A stretch of 64,000 nucleotides of DNA, from contig JAGOAX010000006.1 of NCBI GenBank assembly GCA_017983695.1, positions 186,001-250,000 on the forward strand. Reading direction: 5' to 3'. Origin of the DNA: Ferruginibacter sp. GTDB taxonomy: Bacteria; Bacteroidota; Bacteroidia; Chitinophagales; Chitinophagaceae. The position numbers were made by a program, and so were the translations under genes. Positions 44,968 to 55,200 of the stretch are shown here, piece after piece. The stretch's first letter is position 1, and each line of letters starts with the position of its first letter. The notes under the pieces were generated by a model. It saw only the letters and a list, made by a program, of their open reading frames with translations. It searched no databases and had not been told where the DNA came from.

Positions 44968-46512
44968 ATGCCCAACCGCCATACAGATACCGTATTTCAA
45001 TTAATAAAATCGCTTGAAAAGAGCGAAAAGCGGAATTTTAAGCTTTATATCACCCGGAATAAGTCGTCGGAGGAATTAAAAGTGGTACAGTTATTTGATG
45101 CGCTGGATAAAATGGAGCATTACGATGAAGCCCTGCTTTTTAAGAAAAACAAGGACATTAAAAAGCAGCAACTCTCTAATTTAAAAGCCCATTTATACAA
45201 ACAGATATTATCGAGCCTTCGGTTAATAACTGATGAAAGCAATATAGATATTGAGTTGCATGAGCAGATGGATTATGCCCGTATTTTATACAATAAAGGG
45301 CTATACCTGCAAAGCCTTAAAGTGCTGGATAAAATGAAGGAGCAGGCTAAAGCCTTTAACCAGCTGACCTATTTACAACAGGCTTTATTTTTTGAGAAAA
45401 AAATTGAAGGGTTGTACATTACCCGTAGCCTTAAAAACAGGGCCGAAGAAATAAGTAAAGAAGCTGATGAAGTAAACCGGCACCTGAGCAATGTATCTAA
45501 ACTAAGCAATCTGGCTTTGCAATTGTATGGCTGGTATATTAAAAATGGTTTTGCCCGGGATGATGCTGAAGAAGAAGCCGTGAAGGATTTTCTTAACGAA
45601 AACTTACCCGGCAATCCGCAGCAACTGAATACTTTTTACGAAAAATTATACCTGTACCAATGTTATTGCTGGAAGGCATTTATCCGCCAGGATTTTTTAC
45701 AGTACTACCGCTATACCCAAAAATGGGTTGATCTTTTTGATGAAGAGCCTTATATGATAGGGATAGAAAGTGCCCATTACATTAAAGGTATGCACAACCT
45801 GATGGGATCGCAATTTAACCTGGGCAATTACCAGAAATTAAATACCACTTTAAAAGATTTTGAAAAGTTCTGCAATAGTAAAATTGTATTGCAAAACCAC
45901 AATAACCTTATCCAGTGTTTTATTTATCACACCATTTCGCAGTTGAATAAACATTTTTTAACCGGCAATTTTTCTGACGGTTTATTATTGGTGGAAGGCA
46001 TTGAAGAAAAATTAAAAGAATATGAAATATACTTAGACAGGCACCGCATATTAGTAATCTATTACAAAATTGCCAGTATGTATTTTGGTACAGGCAATTA
46101 CGAAACCACTATTGATTATTTAAATAAGATCATTAACTGGAAAGTTGACCTGCGTAACGACCTGCAATGCTATGCCCGCCTGCTGCATTTAATTGCACAT
46201 TACGAGCTGGGCAATTATCAACTACTTGAATACCTGGCCAAATCGGTTTACCGCTTTATGGCCAAAATGCAAAACCTAAGTGTGGTGGAAGAAGAGATGT
46301 TTAAATTTTTACGAAAAGCATTAACCCTTAATGCCAGGCAGTTAAAGCCGGAGTTTGAAAAACTATTGGGTAAATTAAAAAAGTTTGAAAACAAACGTTT
46401 TGAAACCCGTGCCTTTATGTACCTGGATATGATAAGCTGGCTGGAAAGTAAAATTAATAATGTGCCTGTGCAGGAAATTATACAGCAGAAGTATTTGCAA
46501 CGTAAATCATAA
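44968..46512 (+). CDS. Helical-repeat protein of unknown function
   Basis: The 514-residue cytoplasmic protein has no signal peptide and is almost wholly alpha-helical, with TPR-like pairs such as ARILYNKGLYLQSLKVLDKMKEQAKAF (about 107-133) and ASMYFGTGNYETTIDYLNKII (about 370-390). The N-terminal part (TVFQLIKSLEKSEKRNFKLYI) is distinctive but I do not assign it. It is divergent from leuA across 178 bp. Its stop abuts the stop of the next, converging gene with no gap. Confidence 0.8.
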   Translation: MPNRHTDTVFQLIKSLEKSEKRNFKLYITRNKSSEELKVVQLFDALDKMEHYDEALLFKKNKDIKKQQLSNLKAHLYKQILSSLRLITDESNIDIELHEQMDYARILYNKGLYLQSLKVLDKMKEQAKAFNQLTYLQQALFFEKKIEGLYITRSLKNRAEEISKEADEVNRHLSNVSKLSNLALQLYGWYIKNGFARDDAEEEAVKDFLNENLPGNPQQLNTFYEKLYLYQCYCWKAFIRQDFLQYYRYTQKWVDLFDEEPYMIGIESAHYIKGMHNLMGSQFNLGNYQKLNTTLKDFEKFCNSKIVLQNHNNLIQCFIYHTISQLNKHFLTGNFSDGLLLVEGIEEKLKEYEIYLDRHRILVIYYKIASMYFGTGNYETTIDYLNKIINWKVDLRNDLQCYARLLHLIAHYELGNYQLLEYLAKSVYRFMAKMQNLSVVEEEMFKFLRKALTLNARQLKPEFEKLLGKLKKFENKRFETRAFMYLDMISWLESKINNVPVQEIIQQKYLQRKS

Positions 46513-47439
46513 TTACTCCGGCTCCTTTATCGGATCAAATGAATGATTCTTAGAATTATTTGAACGCATTACAAAATCATCCTTTGTAACTGTAACCTGT
46601 TTACTTTTTTTAAAAAGATTAAAGTTTAATGTATATAAAGGTTCATTAAATTCGGTAGACGCAAAACCGATTACCTGATTTTTCTTAACAACATCCCCGC
46701 TTTTTACCAAAGTATGCTTGAGATTATTGTAGAAATATGAATAGCCTTGCTGTTCAATTATGACTACCGTAGAATTCTCGAAAATTAAACAATTACCTAC
46801 AACCCCTTCATTAACTGAATACACAGTACTATCCTTAGCTTTAAAAGTAACTCCGTACGATGGGAAATCCGCATCCACCACTTTCTTATTATGTTCAATA
46901 ATTTTTGCATCGTTCATCGGGCTGATAAATTTATTTACTGCTTCGCTTTTTTCTGATTTGCCAATCGCTTTCTCTAATTCCCCTTCAAAAAAATCTCCTT
47001 TCACATCCCCTTCCCAAAATTTCTTGTACCCTGTTTTTGCATTCACAATAACTGTTGCTGGTATGGCGCCACTCCAGCCGCTGTCAATCATCGGGCAAAA
47101 GTAATCGGCATCGGTTTCATTAAGCCAGGCAATATTGGTTTTAAAATTATGCTGCTTTGCAAAAGCGGCAATTTTATTGGGATAAAACGACGGCAGGTCC
47201 ACACTCACCAGCACTAATTTTACTTTCTGGCTTTTGTATTTATCAGCAATCTTTATAAAGTCAGGGATTTCTGCCACGCAGGGTTTGCAAAATGTAGCCC
47301 AAAAATTTATTACATAAACCGTATCGCTTTTATTGCTGAAGCTTTTTACTACATCGGTCATTTTTAATTTAGGGATTTGCTGCGCCTGTAAAACCATAAC
47401 AAAACAAAAAAACAGCGTTGTAGTAATCATCTTTTTCAT
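46513..47439 (-). CDS. TlpA-like thioredoxin fused to a degenerate M23-like domain
   Basis: I choose the ATG at 47437-47439 (MKKMITTTLFF), which opens a proper signal peptide (1-20, ending QAQ), giving 308 residues. Residues about 38-170 form a thioredoxin fold with the redox motif FWATFCKPC (Cys51, Cys54). Residues about 205-290 follow the LytM/M23 pattern: YGVTFKAKDSTVYSVNEGVV, a GY-x-YFYNNL strand and VKSGDVVKKNQVIGFAS. However, the metal ligands are lost (no HxxxD; TLNFNL replaces HxH). It is probably a periplasmic reductase with a non-catalytic binding domain. Confidence 0.82.
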   Translation of the reverse strand: MKKMITTTLFFCFVMVLQAQQIPKLKMTDVVKSFSNKSDTVYVINFWATFCKPCVAEIPDFIKIADKYKSQKVKLVLVSVDLPSFYPNKIAAFAKQHNFKTNIAWLNETDADYFCPMIDSGWSGAIPATVIVNAKTGYKKFWEGDVKGDFFEGELEKAIGKSEKSEAVNKFISPMNDAKIIEHNKKVVDADFPSYGVTFKAKDSTVYSVNEGVVGNCLIFENSTVVIIEQQGYSYFYNNLKHTLVKSGDVVKKNQVIGFASTEFNEPLYTLNFNLFKKSKQVTVTKDDFVMRSNNSKNHSFDPIKEPE

Positions 47440-47509
47440 AATACTTAAAATTATGCAGATTTGCCCGTACGGGTTCTTTCGGGCTGTTAAAATAACCAAT
47501 AAATTAGCT

Positions 47510-47541
47510 TTTGGCTAATCCCCCGTTTCAATCTAAATTTG
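47510..47541 (+). promoter_or_regulatory. Bacteroidota-type promoter of lpdA
   Basis: TTTG (47510-47513), a 20-bp spacer and TAAATTTG (47534-47541) match the -33/-7 consensus, 37 bp before the ATG. Confidence 0.75.
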
Positions 47542-47578
47542 CAACTCAATTAATCATTCATCACTCATAATTATAAAC

Positions 47579-48967
47579 ATGGCATACGACGTAATAGTTT
47601 TGGGCAGCGGCCCCGGTGGTTATCCTGCAGCAATAAGGGCCAGCCAGTTAGGTAAAAAAGTAGCAATTGTAGAAAAAGAAAGCCTCGGCGGTATCTGCCT
47701 TAACTGGGGTTGCATTCCTACAAAAGCTTTATTAAAAAGCGCCCAGGTATTTGAATATGCCAAACATGCAAAAGATTATGGCATCAATATCACCGATGCA
47801 TCAGCAGATTTTGGTGGTGTTATTGGCCGCAGCCGTGGCGTTGCCGATAAAATGAGCAAGGGCATCCAGTTTTTGATGAAGAAAAATAAAATTGATGTGA
47901 TCATGGGTTTTGGTAAACTGATTGCCCCGGGCAAACTGGAAATTACCGCAGCCGATGGCAGTAAAAAAGTAGAAGAAGCAAAGAATATAATTATTGCAAC
48001 CGGCGGCAGGGCAAGGGCCTTAACAACCATGCCTGTTGACGGTAAAAAAATAATTGCCTACCGTGAAGCGATGAGTTTACCCACACAACCAAAAAGCATG
48101 ATCGTTTGCGGAAGCGGTGCTATTGGAAGTGAATTTGCATATTTCTATAACAGTATGGGCACAAAAGTTACCATGGTGGAATTTATGCCACGCCTTGTGC
48201 CGGTAGAAGATGAAGACATTAGCAAAGAACTGGAAAAACAGTTTAAGAAACAGGGCATGACCATTATGACCAACAGCGAAGTGCTGAGTGTTGATACCAG
48301 CGGCGAAGGTGTAAAGGCAAAAGTAAAAACACCAACAGGCGAAGTGGTTTTAGAAGCAGATGTTTTATTAAGCGCTGTAGGAGTTGTTGCCAATATTGAA
48401 AATATTGGTTTAGAAAACCTGGGCATTAAAACCGAGAAAGGAAAAATAACTGTTGATGCCAACCAGCAAACCAGCGTAAAAGGTATTTATGCTATTGGCG
48501 ATTGCACACCTGGCCAGGCTTTAGCACACGTTGCTGCTAAAGAAGGCATCAATGCTGCTGAACATTTAAGCGGCCATCATCCTGAACCTTTGGATTATAA
48601 TAATATACCAGGTTGTACTTATTGCCTGCCCGAAATTGCAAGTGTGGGTTATACTGAAAAAGCTGCTAAAGATGCAGGCTACGAAATTAAAGTGGGTAAG
48701 TTTCCATTTATAGCAAGCGGTAAAGCTGTTGCATCTGGTGCTACCGAAGGTTTTGTAAAAGTAATTTACGATGCTAAGTACGGCGAATTTTTAGGTTGCC
48801 ATATGATTGGAATGAACGTAACAGAAATGATTGCCGAAGCAGTTGTGGCCCGTAAACTGGAAACCACTGCACACGAAATATTAAATGCTGTTCACCCTCA
48901 CCCTACCATGAGTGAAGGATTGAAAGAAGCTACTGCTGCTGCTTACGGCGAAGCGATTGATATTTAA
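47579..48967 (+). CDS. lpdA: Dihydrolipoyl dehydrogenase
   Basis: The 462-residue flavoprotein has the FAD site GSGPGGYPAAIRASQLGKK (9-27), the redox disulfide GGICLNWGCIPTKALL, an NAD site (CGSGAIGSEFAYFY) and the C-terminal dimer-interface His-Pro-His (AVHPHPTMSE). It reoxidises the lipoamide of 2-oxo-acid dehydrogenase complexes or glycine cleavage. No E1 or E2 gene is adjacent, so it probably serves several complexes. It has a clear promoter and its own terminator. Confidence 0.97.
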   Translation: MAYDVIVLGSGPGGYPAAIRASQLGKKVAIVEKESLGGICLNWGCIPTKALLKSAQVFEYAKHAKDYGINITDASADFGGVIGRSRGVADKMSKGIQFLMKKNKIDVIMGFGKLIAPGKLEITAADGSKKVEEAKNIIIATGGRARALTTMPVDGKKIIAYREAMSLPTQPKSMIVCGSGAIGSEFAYFYNSMGTKVTMVEFMPRLVPVEDEDISKELEKQFKKQGMTIMTNSEVLSVDTSGEGVKAKVKTPTGEVVLEADVLLSAVGVVANIENIGLENLGIKTEKGKITVDANQQTSVKGIYAIGDCTPGQALAHVAAKEGINAAEHLSGHHPEPLDYNNIPGCTYCLPEIASVGYTEKAAKDAGYEIKVGKFPFIASGKAVASGATEGFVKVIYDAKYGEFLGCHMIGMNVTEMIAEAVVARKLETTAHEILNAVHPHPTMSEGLKEATAAAYGEAIDI

Positions 48968-48988
48968 AAGCAAAAAATTATAAATTCG

Positions 48989-49020
48989 AAATCCCGGTGC
49001 ATTTGTACTGGGATTTTTTT
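48989..49020 (+). terminator. Intrinsic terminator after lpdA
   Basis: AAATCCC and GGTGC pair with GTACT and GGGATTT (12 pairs, two wobble) around an ATTT loop, followed by a T run. It lies 22 bp past the stop. Confidence 0.88.
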
Positions 49021-49231
49021 GTATAGGCATTTGCACTGCTATGAAGCAGTAGTGGCGACGCTCCGTTCAACTGCATAACTTTGGTGAACATTAATTGCGG
49101 AGTAGATTTTTTCGGATGCTGATTATAGTACACCATTCATCACAGGATATAAATATTTCAGATATTTTATTTTAACTTCCCTATTACATTCATTGCACTA
49201 CAAAAATTACAGCTGCTAAATAAAAACTACC
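49021..49231. other. Intergenic region before the Gfo/Idh gene
   Basis: Contains a small ACTGCT-ATGA-AGCAGT hairpin (49035-49050) and a GC-richer patch (GGCGACGCTCCGTTCAAC) that weakly recalls the element near gltB. I see no gene and no convincing promoter. Confidence 0.4.
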
Positions 49232-50353
49232 ATGAAAAAATTATCCCGCCGCCGGTTTGTACAAAATTTAGGTATTGGTGTTGGTGCCACTGCAATTGCA
49301 GCAGCATTACCGTCCTTTAAAACTGATGCTGAAAAAAAAGAAAAAAAGTACGTGGGTAAAAAATTAAATATTGCCCTTGTGGGTTTAGGTAATTACGCCA
49401 CTTATCTGGCACAAGGGTTAGAAACATCACAGTATTGTAAACTGGCAGGCATTGTTACCGGCCACCCGGAAAAAGCAGCGAAATGGAAAAAGCAATACAA
49501 TATTCCTGATGCCAATATTTACAACTATCAGAATTTTGATACCATCATCAATAACAAAGACATTGACCTGGTATATGTAGTACTACCCAATGCTATGCAC
49601 AAAGAGTATGTTATCAGGGCAGCAAATGCAGGCAAGCATGTTATTGTAGAAAAACCAATGGCAACATCGGTTGAAGATTGTGAGGCAATGATAGCTGCCT
49701 GTAAAAAAGCAGGCGTGCAATTGGCCATGGGCTACCGCCTGCATTACGAACCTTATCATTTAGAAATTAAAAGACTTGGGCAGGAAAAAGTTTTTGGGCA
49801 GGTGCGTTTAATTGAAGTTTCGCTGGGTTACAAAACCGGAGACCCATCACAATGGCGTATGCATAAAGCTCTATCGGGTGGTGGCCCGTTAATGAACCTT
49901 GGTGTGTATTGCATTCAGGCCGGCCGTTATGTTTTGGGAGAAGAACCTATTTCGGTAACAGCACAGTTTGGCCCCAATACAGACGCTGTATTGTTTGCTG
50001 AAGTGGAAGCATCAATTACATGGCAATTAAATTTTCCTAGCGGTGCTGTTTGTACTTCCACAAGTTCATACAATTGTAGTATCGATCGTTTTTTTGCTTC
50101 TGCCGATGAAGGAACTTTTGATTTAAGTCCTGCAGTTAGTTATGGACCCTTTAGAGGAAAAACAAGTAAAGGCGAATTAAAATTTCCCGACATTAACCAG
50201 CAAACCACACAAATGGATGAGATAGGCAAAGTGATTTTAGCCAACAAACTTTTGCCCAACCATATTACAGGCGAAGAAGGTATTAAAGATATGCGGATAA
50301 TGGCAGCGATTTATGAAGCTGCAACAACTGGAAAGAAAATTTCACTGGTATAA
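49232..50353 (+). CDS. Tat-exported Gfo/Idh/MocA family oxidoreductase
   Basis: The 373-residue protein starts with a twin-arginine signal (LSRRRFVQNLG, followed by a hydrophobic run ending AALPSF). The Rossmann domain is LNIALVGLGNYATYLAQGLE (about 44-63), and the family lysine is in HVIVEKPMATS. The C-terminal alpha/beta domain (GYRLHYEPYHLEIKRLG onward) resembles glucose-fructose oxidoreductase. It would act in the periplasm on a sugar with tightly bound NAD(P); the substrate is unknown. Confidence 0.92.
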   Translation: MKKLSRRRFVQNLGIGVGATAIAAALPSFKTDAEKKEKKYVGKKLNIALVGLGNYATYLAQGLETSQYCKLAGIVTGHPEKAAKWKKQYNIPDANIYNYQNFDTIINNKDIDLVYVVLPNAMHKEYVIRAANAGKHVIVEKPMATSVEDCEAMIAACKKAGVQLAMGYRLHYEPYHLEIKRLGQEKVFGQVRLIEVSLGYKTGDPSQWRMHKALSGGGPLMNLGVYCIQAGRYVLGEEPISVTAQFGPNTDAVLFAEVEASITWQLNFPSGAVCTSTSSYNCSIDRFFASADEGTFDLSPAVSYGPFRGKTSKGELKFPDINQQTTQMDEIGKVILANKLLPNHITGEEGIKDMRIMAAIYEAATTGKKISLV

Positions 50354-50376
50354 AATCCTTTTACAAAATTACTACC

Positions 50377-51126
50377 ATGGTAAAAAAAACTGCTGCTAAA
50401 ACAACTGAGCTTACAGCAAAAAATTTTTTTACTCAATTAAAAAATCTGCAATCAGATAAAGAACTCGAAAAAATTCTGCGTTATTTTAAATCGGGCAAAG
50501 GTGAGTATGGCGAAGGCGATAAATTTATGGGTGTAAAAATGGGTGACCTGTTTGCATTGGCAATAAAAAATATTGAAATGCCGGTAAAAGAAATTGAAAA
50601 ATTATTAGACAGCCCTATACATGAAATAAGAGCCGGTGCGGTAAGTATAATGGATAAAGCATCCCGTAATAAAAAAATAACTGCAACCCGCCTTAAGGAA
50701 TTGTATGACCTGTATATGAAACGCCACGACAGGATCAACAACTGGGACCTTGTTGACCTGGGATGTTTATATATGACAGGTAGTTATCTTTTTGATAAGC
50801 CCCGTAATATTTTATACAAGCTTGTTAAATCAAAAAACCTTTGGGAGCGCCGCACTGCTATTTTAAGTACCTGCTATTTTATACGACAGGGCGATTTAGA
50901 TGATACCTTTAAAATTGCAGAACTGTTAATGAATGACAAAGAAGACCTGGTACATAAAGCAACCGGCTGGATGTTGCGTTTTTCAGGTGATAAAGATCCC
51001 AAAAGACTCATCAGTCTTTTAGATAAATATGCCGCAACAATGCCCCGTACTTTATTACACAACTGCATTGAAAAATTTGATAAAAAAAAGCGGGAGTACT
51101 ATTTAAACATGGCGAAAACTAAATAA
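50377..51126 (+). CDS. DNA alkylation repair protein, AlkD-like
   Basis: The 249-residue all-helical protein is built of HEAT-like repeats. EGDKFMGVKMGDLFALAIK (about 46-64) and INNWDLVDLGCLYMTGSYLF (about 115-134) match the AlkD family, where the WD and aromatic residues line the DNA groove. AlkD enzymes excise N3- and N7-alkylated purines without base flipping. The Lys-rich N-terminus (MVKKTAAKTTE) fits DNA binding. The gene is 23 bp after the Gfo/Idh gene and may be cotranscribed with it. Confidence 0.9.
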   Translation: MVKKTAAKTTELTAKNFFTQLKNLQSDKELEKILRYFKSGKGEYGEGDKFMGVKMGDLFALAIKNIEMPVKEIEKLLDSPIHEIRAGAVSIMDKASRNKKITATRLKELYDLYMKRHDRINNWDLVDLGCLYMTGSYLFDKPRNILYKLVKSKNLWERRTAILSTCYFIRQGDLDDTFKIAELLMNDKEDLVHKATGWMLRFSGDKDPKRLISLLDKYAATMPRTLLHNCIEKFDKKKREYYLNMAKTK

Positions 51127-51873
51127 TCAGTTTCCAAAAACTTTTTTAAGAATACCGGTTACCTGCGCTGCAGGATCTTTACGTATTTTTTGTTCCTGCA
51201 ATGCAATATTGTAAAATAAACCACTCAGTGCTTTTTCTGTAACATAAGCAGTAAGGTCGGTATTAACTTTTTTAAGTGATACTTTATTGTAAGCACTGAA
51301 TACATCGTTCCAGTATTTGGTGGCATCAAATTTTGCCAATGAGCTGTCAATTACCGGGCGGAATTTTGTAACCAGTTCTGCAGTAGTTGTCTTTTTTAAA
51401 TACGAAGTAGCTGCAGTATCACTGCCCCTTAATATTTGTAACCCGTCTGTAACATTCATTTGTTTAATCGAATTCCAGAAAATATTACCTACTCCTTTTG
51501 CAGCATCTTCTGCTCCCCTGTTCATAGATAATATGGCTTTATCGACCATGCTACCCATACCAAGGCTACGCAATGTTTTTTCAACTTTCTGTGCTTCGGC
51601 AGGCATTAATATTTTTATAGCAGCATCTGCAAAATAGCCATCCAGCTTGCCTAATTTTTTACTGCTGCTGTCGGTACCCACACGTAAAGCTTCCTTTAAT
51701 CCGCTTATAATATCATCGTTACTTAAATCTTTACCGGTTACAGTTTTATTTAATATCGTTTTACCTGCAGAATCTTTTTTAACTACTTTATCGAGTAATC
51801 CTTTAAGCCCCTGCGCATTGGTATGTAAGAAAAAAGAAGAAGTAACAACGAGGCAGATATAAATTTTTTTCAT
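51127..51873 (-). CDS. DUF4197 exported protein
   Basis: The 248-residue protein has a signal peptide (1-20, ending TNAQ) and then a helical DUF4197 domain: LSNDDIISGLKEALRVGTDSS (about 50-70), MSMVDKA-type helices, MNRGAEDAAKGVGNIFW and a C-terminal KYWNDVFSAYNK. Function unknown; members are periplasmic or lipid-anchored. The stop codon directly abuts that of the converging AlkD-like gene. Confidence 0.88.
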   Translation of the reverse strand: MKKIYICLVVTSSFFLHTNAQGLKGLLDKVVKKDSAGKTILNKTVTGKDLSNDDIISGLKEALRVGTDSSSKKLGKLDGYFADAAIKILMPAEAQKVEKTLRSLGMGSMVDKAILSMNRGAEDAAKGVGNIFWNSIKQMNVTDGLQILRGSDTAATSYLKKTTTAELVTKFRPVIDSSLAKFDATKYWNDVFSAYNKVSLKKVNTDLTAYVTEKALSGLFYNIALQEQKIRKDPAAQVTGILKKVFGN

Positions 51874-52009
51874 GGAATATTTTTTGTTTGTTATTAGATG
51901 TCAAAATTAAGATCGTAAAGTTTAAGAATAGGTTAAAATAAGTACCTGCTCATATAACATGGCATTGTACAAATTAACTGCTATAAACATATAAGTAAAT
52001 TGGTTCTCT

Positions 52010-52204
52010 TTACTTTTTTCGAAAACGTTTAATTATGTACGGCATAATAATAGACAAAAATATCAAGAAATTTATTATTCTTAAAACTCTCCCTTCTTTA
52101 AAAGAAAATCTATGAAAATTATTGATGATAACAATAGCAATAAACTCTAATATTATTAAGCCTCCATAAAGTAGAAGTTTTTTATTTAAGGGCATGTTTC
52201 GCAT
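52010..52204 (-). CDS. Small two-helix membrane protein downstream of the histidine kinase
   Basis: From ATG 52202-52204 (MRNMPLNKK) it has 64 residues with two hydrophobic segments (about 9-26 and 42-57) and a basic tail (IIKRFRKK). An earlier TTG would overlap the kinase stop. It lies 35 bp after the kinase gene, so it is probably cotranscribed. No family recognised; moderate doubt that it is a real gene. Confidence 0.5.
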   Translation of the reverse strand: MRNMPLNKKLLLYGGLIILEFIAIVIINNFHRFSFKEGRVLRIINFLIFLSIIMPYIIKRFRKK

Positions 52205-52239
52205 AACTTGATGTAAATATTTATAACAACTAATTAAAA

Positions 52240-55200
52240 TCAACTTTCTTTAGCAAGTGGCAACTCTACAAAAAAAGTAGAGCCTTCTCCTGCTTTTGTT
52301 TCAAACCATATTTCACCTTTAGCCTGTTCTACAATTCCTTTGCACATAGCCAGGCCCAGGCCGGTGCCCGAGGTTTTGGTTGTAAAATTAGGTGTGAATA
52401 TTTTGGAACGCATCTCTTCAGGAATGCCCATCCCGTTATCAGTTACCTTCACCAGTATTTTATTATTGCGTAACTCCTCTTCAATTGATATTTGTGCAAT
52501 CCTGTTTTCTGGTACAGCCTGTATGGCATTTTGAATAAGATTGGTAAACAACCGGTTAATATGCGTCCTGTCGGCATCAATTAAAACCGAACGTGGTAAA
52601 GGTGTACAATCTAACTGAACCCTGGCATCTGCACTATACAATTGTATCAGCAAATATAATATTTCATGCAGGTCAAATATTTCGTGACGTGGATTACCAA
52701 TATTTGCAAACTGGCTGAATTCCCCTGCTATCTGGTTCAGGTGATTGATCTGTTCTACCAATGTTTGTGCAACATTAGCAGTTAATTCTTTTACATTACC
52801 GGCATCGTTGCTGATAGCTTTTTGCAGGTACTGCAAACTCAGCTTCATTGGTGTTAACGGATTTTTTATTTCATGCGCTACTTGCCTGGCCATTTCACGC
52901 CATGCACCTTCTCTTTCGCTTTTTGCCAATGCAGTGGCACTATCGTCCAGCTTGCCCACCATCTTATTATATTCTTTAACCAGTTCGCCAATTTCATCAT
53001 CACGTTTCCAGTCAATGGCTTCATTCTTACTGCCCAGGTTTACTTCTTTCATTTTATCGCTGATAAAAGAAAAAGAACGGGTAATACGGTTGGTTATGAA
53101 CAGCGCAACAATGCCTGCAATTAAAAAAATGAATGCATTAAGGTTTATGATGGTTACCAAAAAATTAGCAATCTCCAGTTTTAATTTGCTTTGCGAAGTA
53201 AAGTATGGAATATTGAGATAAGCGTACTCCCTCCCTGATTCATCAATTACAGGCACATAATTACTCACAAACTTTAATGAGCCTATCTGCTCTTCTTTAA
53301 AATACTGCACTTCCTTTTTTCTGTTCATGTGATAGTAGGCCCATGGATCCATCTTTGTACTTACAATGCCTTTATTATAAGGCAATGGTAATGATGATAC
53401 TTTAAGATTACCATCAAGATCGTAAAGGTTAATATCAGCAGCATGTATCTCCGAAATTTTTATAATGGTAGCTTCCAGTTTTTCTCTAAAGCCTTCGTCG
53501 TAAATTTTTATTACATCATCAAAAACAGATAAATCTGATAGTGAATTACGTACTTCATTTTCCATTACATGAATGGTCCGGCTAAGGCGTTCACGGTTAT
53601 TATTCTCATACCGTCGTATAAAAAATAAAATAGTAGCAACACCAATTACCACAAAAGAAAGAATACTGATAAATATAACAGTGCCATGTATCTGGTTACG
53701 GATACTGAGTTGAAAGTAACTTCGCAGTTGTCCTTTATTTAACCTGGACCGTACAAAAATATTTATAATCCAAAACACACCGGTAACCAATAAAAAGGCA
53801 CAGAATAAATAAGAAAACAGGGTGATCGACTCTATAAAAAAATTATCTTTTTTCGCAATGATAACCACATTCCCCGGCCCCGCTTTATACCATAATTCAT
53901 CAAAACCATTCTTATTCTGTAATTTAAATTCTTCTTTAGGTAAATCCTGTTTTGAAAGCCTGGTGGCAAAAGCATAGTCGTTATGATTGCTTATCAGTTG
54001 CAGATCGTTATACACTGCAAAAGCATATACTGATGAATTTTCAATAGCATACTCATTACCCCGGGAAAATAATTCCGGATACAAGGCATCAGTTTTGTAT
54101 TTTTTAGAACGGGCTAAAATAAATACATAGCCCAGTAATTTTCCAGATGTATCAATAATATTCTTCCGGCTGATATAGCTGTACCTGTCGTACGATTCAT
54201 CATAGTAATAAAGATCTGCAATACCTGTTGGCCGGCCCTGTGTATTTAAAATAGTATTCAGTTCGTTAAACCCGGTTGAGTCTTTATTATGTAGTGGATT
54301 TTCTTTGGCATCAAACGAATAAATTTTTGTTTCGTACTTATTGGTGTAACCCGAAAAATTACTGTTTACCAAACTATCTTTAAACAACTGGTTGGTGGAG
54401 TCATATTGAAGTTTATCAAAATTCGGTGCCAGCGTTTCATTCCTGAAATCGGTAAGCAATGTATTCATCAGCGTTTCGCTTGATGGATCTGCTTTTGAGG
54501 AAAGTGTTTCGGCATAATGCTTCCGGTTCCGGAGTTCTTTTATATTATTCTCATGTACAATAACCATGGTAATAGACAGTGAAAAAAAGAACAACCAGAA
54601 AACTAAACGGGATGAAGATATACGTGAGGTTAATAAAACAAGATAATTACTGCTGAGCAGCACTAAAAATATCAACAGCCATACCAGTAAATACAATTCG
54701 AAAGTTACAATGGCAACATTAAACCCAATGGTTAAAAATATAAGCCCTGCAATAGCAACAGCTATATACAATGCTGTAAAGTTTTTAGGAAACATGGGCT
54801 TAAGCAGATACAACAGAATTTGTCCCATTAAAAAATAACTGATGGCAATGCAGCACAATACCACAAAACCAATAATACTGTAACTGTTTAATGTAAAAAA
54901 ATTAATAACATCAAAAGAAATTTGAGAATCGGCCACCATACTTTGTAAAATATGACCGCAAACAAAAGTTGCTGCAATAAATACCAAAACAACAAGTGTT
55001 AACCAAAACCATTTTAACATTTGAAGCCTTGGTGTCATTATATATTTCTTCTCCTGCAGCTGGTGGCGCACAAACAATATCACCCACACAAATAACACTG
55101 CATTTATCAATAAATCGCCTAATGAGCGCAGCACAACATTTGAACCATATACCGAAGGATCAAACAAATCAAATTGCCGGAAATTTAATGGAATGGGGAA

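Noticed and set aside
52745..53221. 158-codon plus-strand frame
   Set aside because: It is antisense to the HAMP and HisKA part of the histidine kinase, whose motifs are unmistakable.
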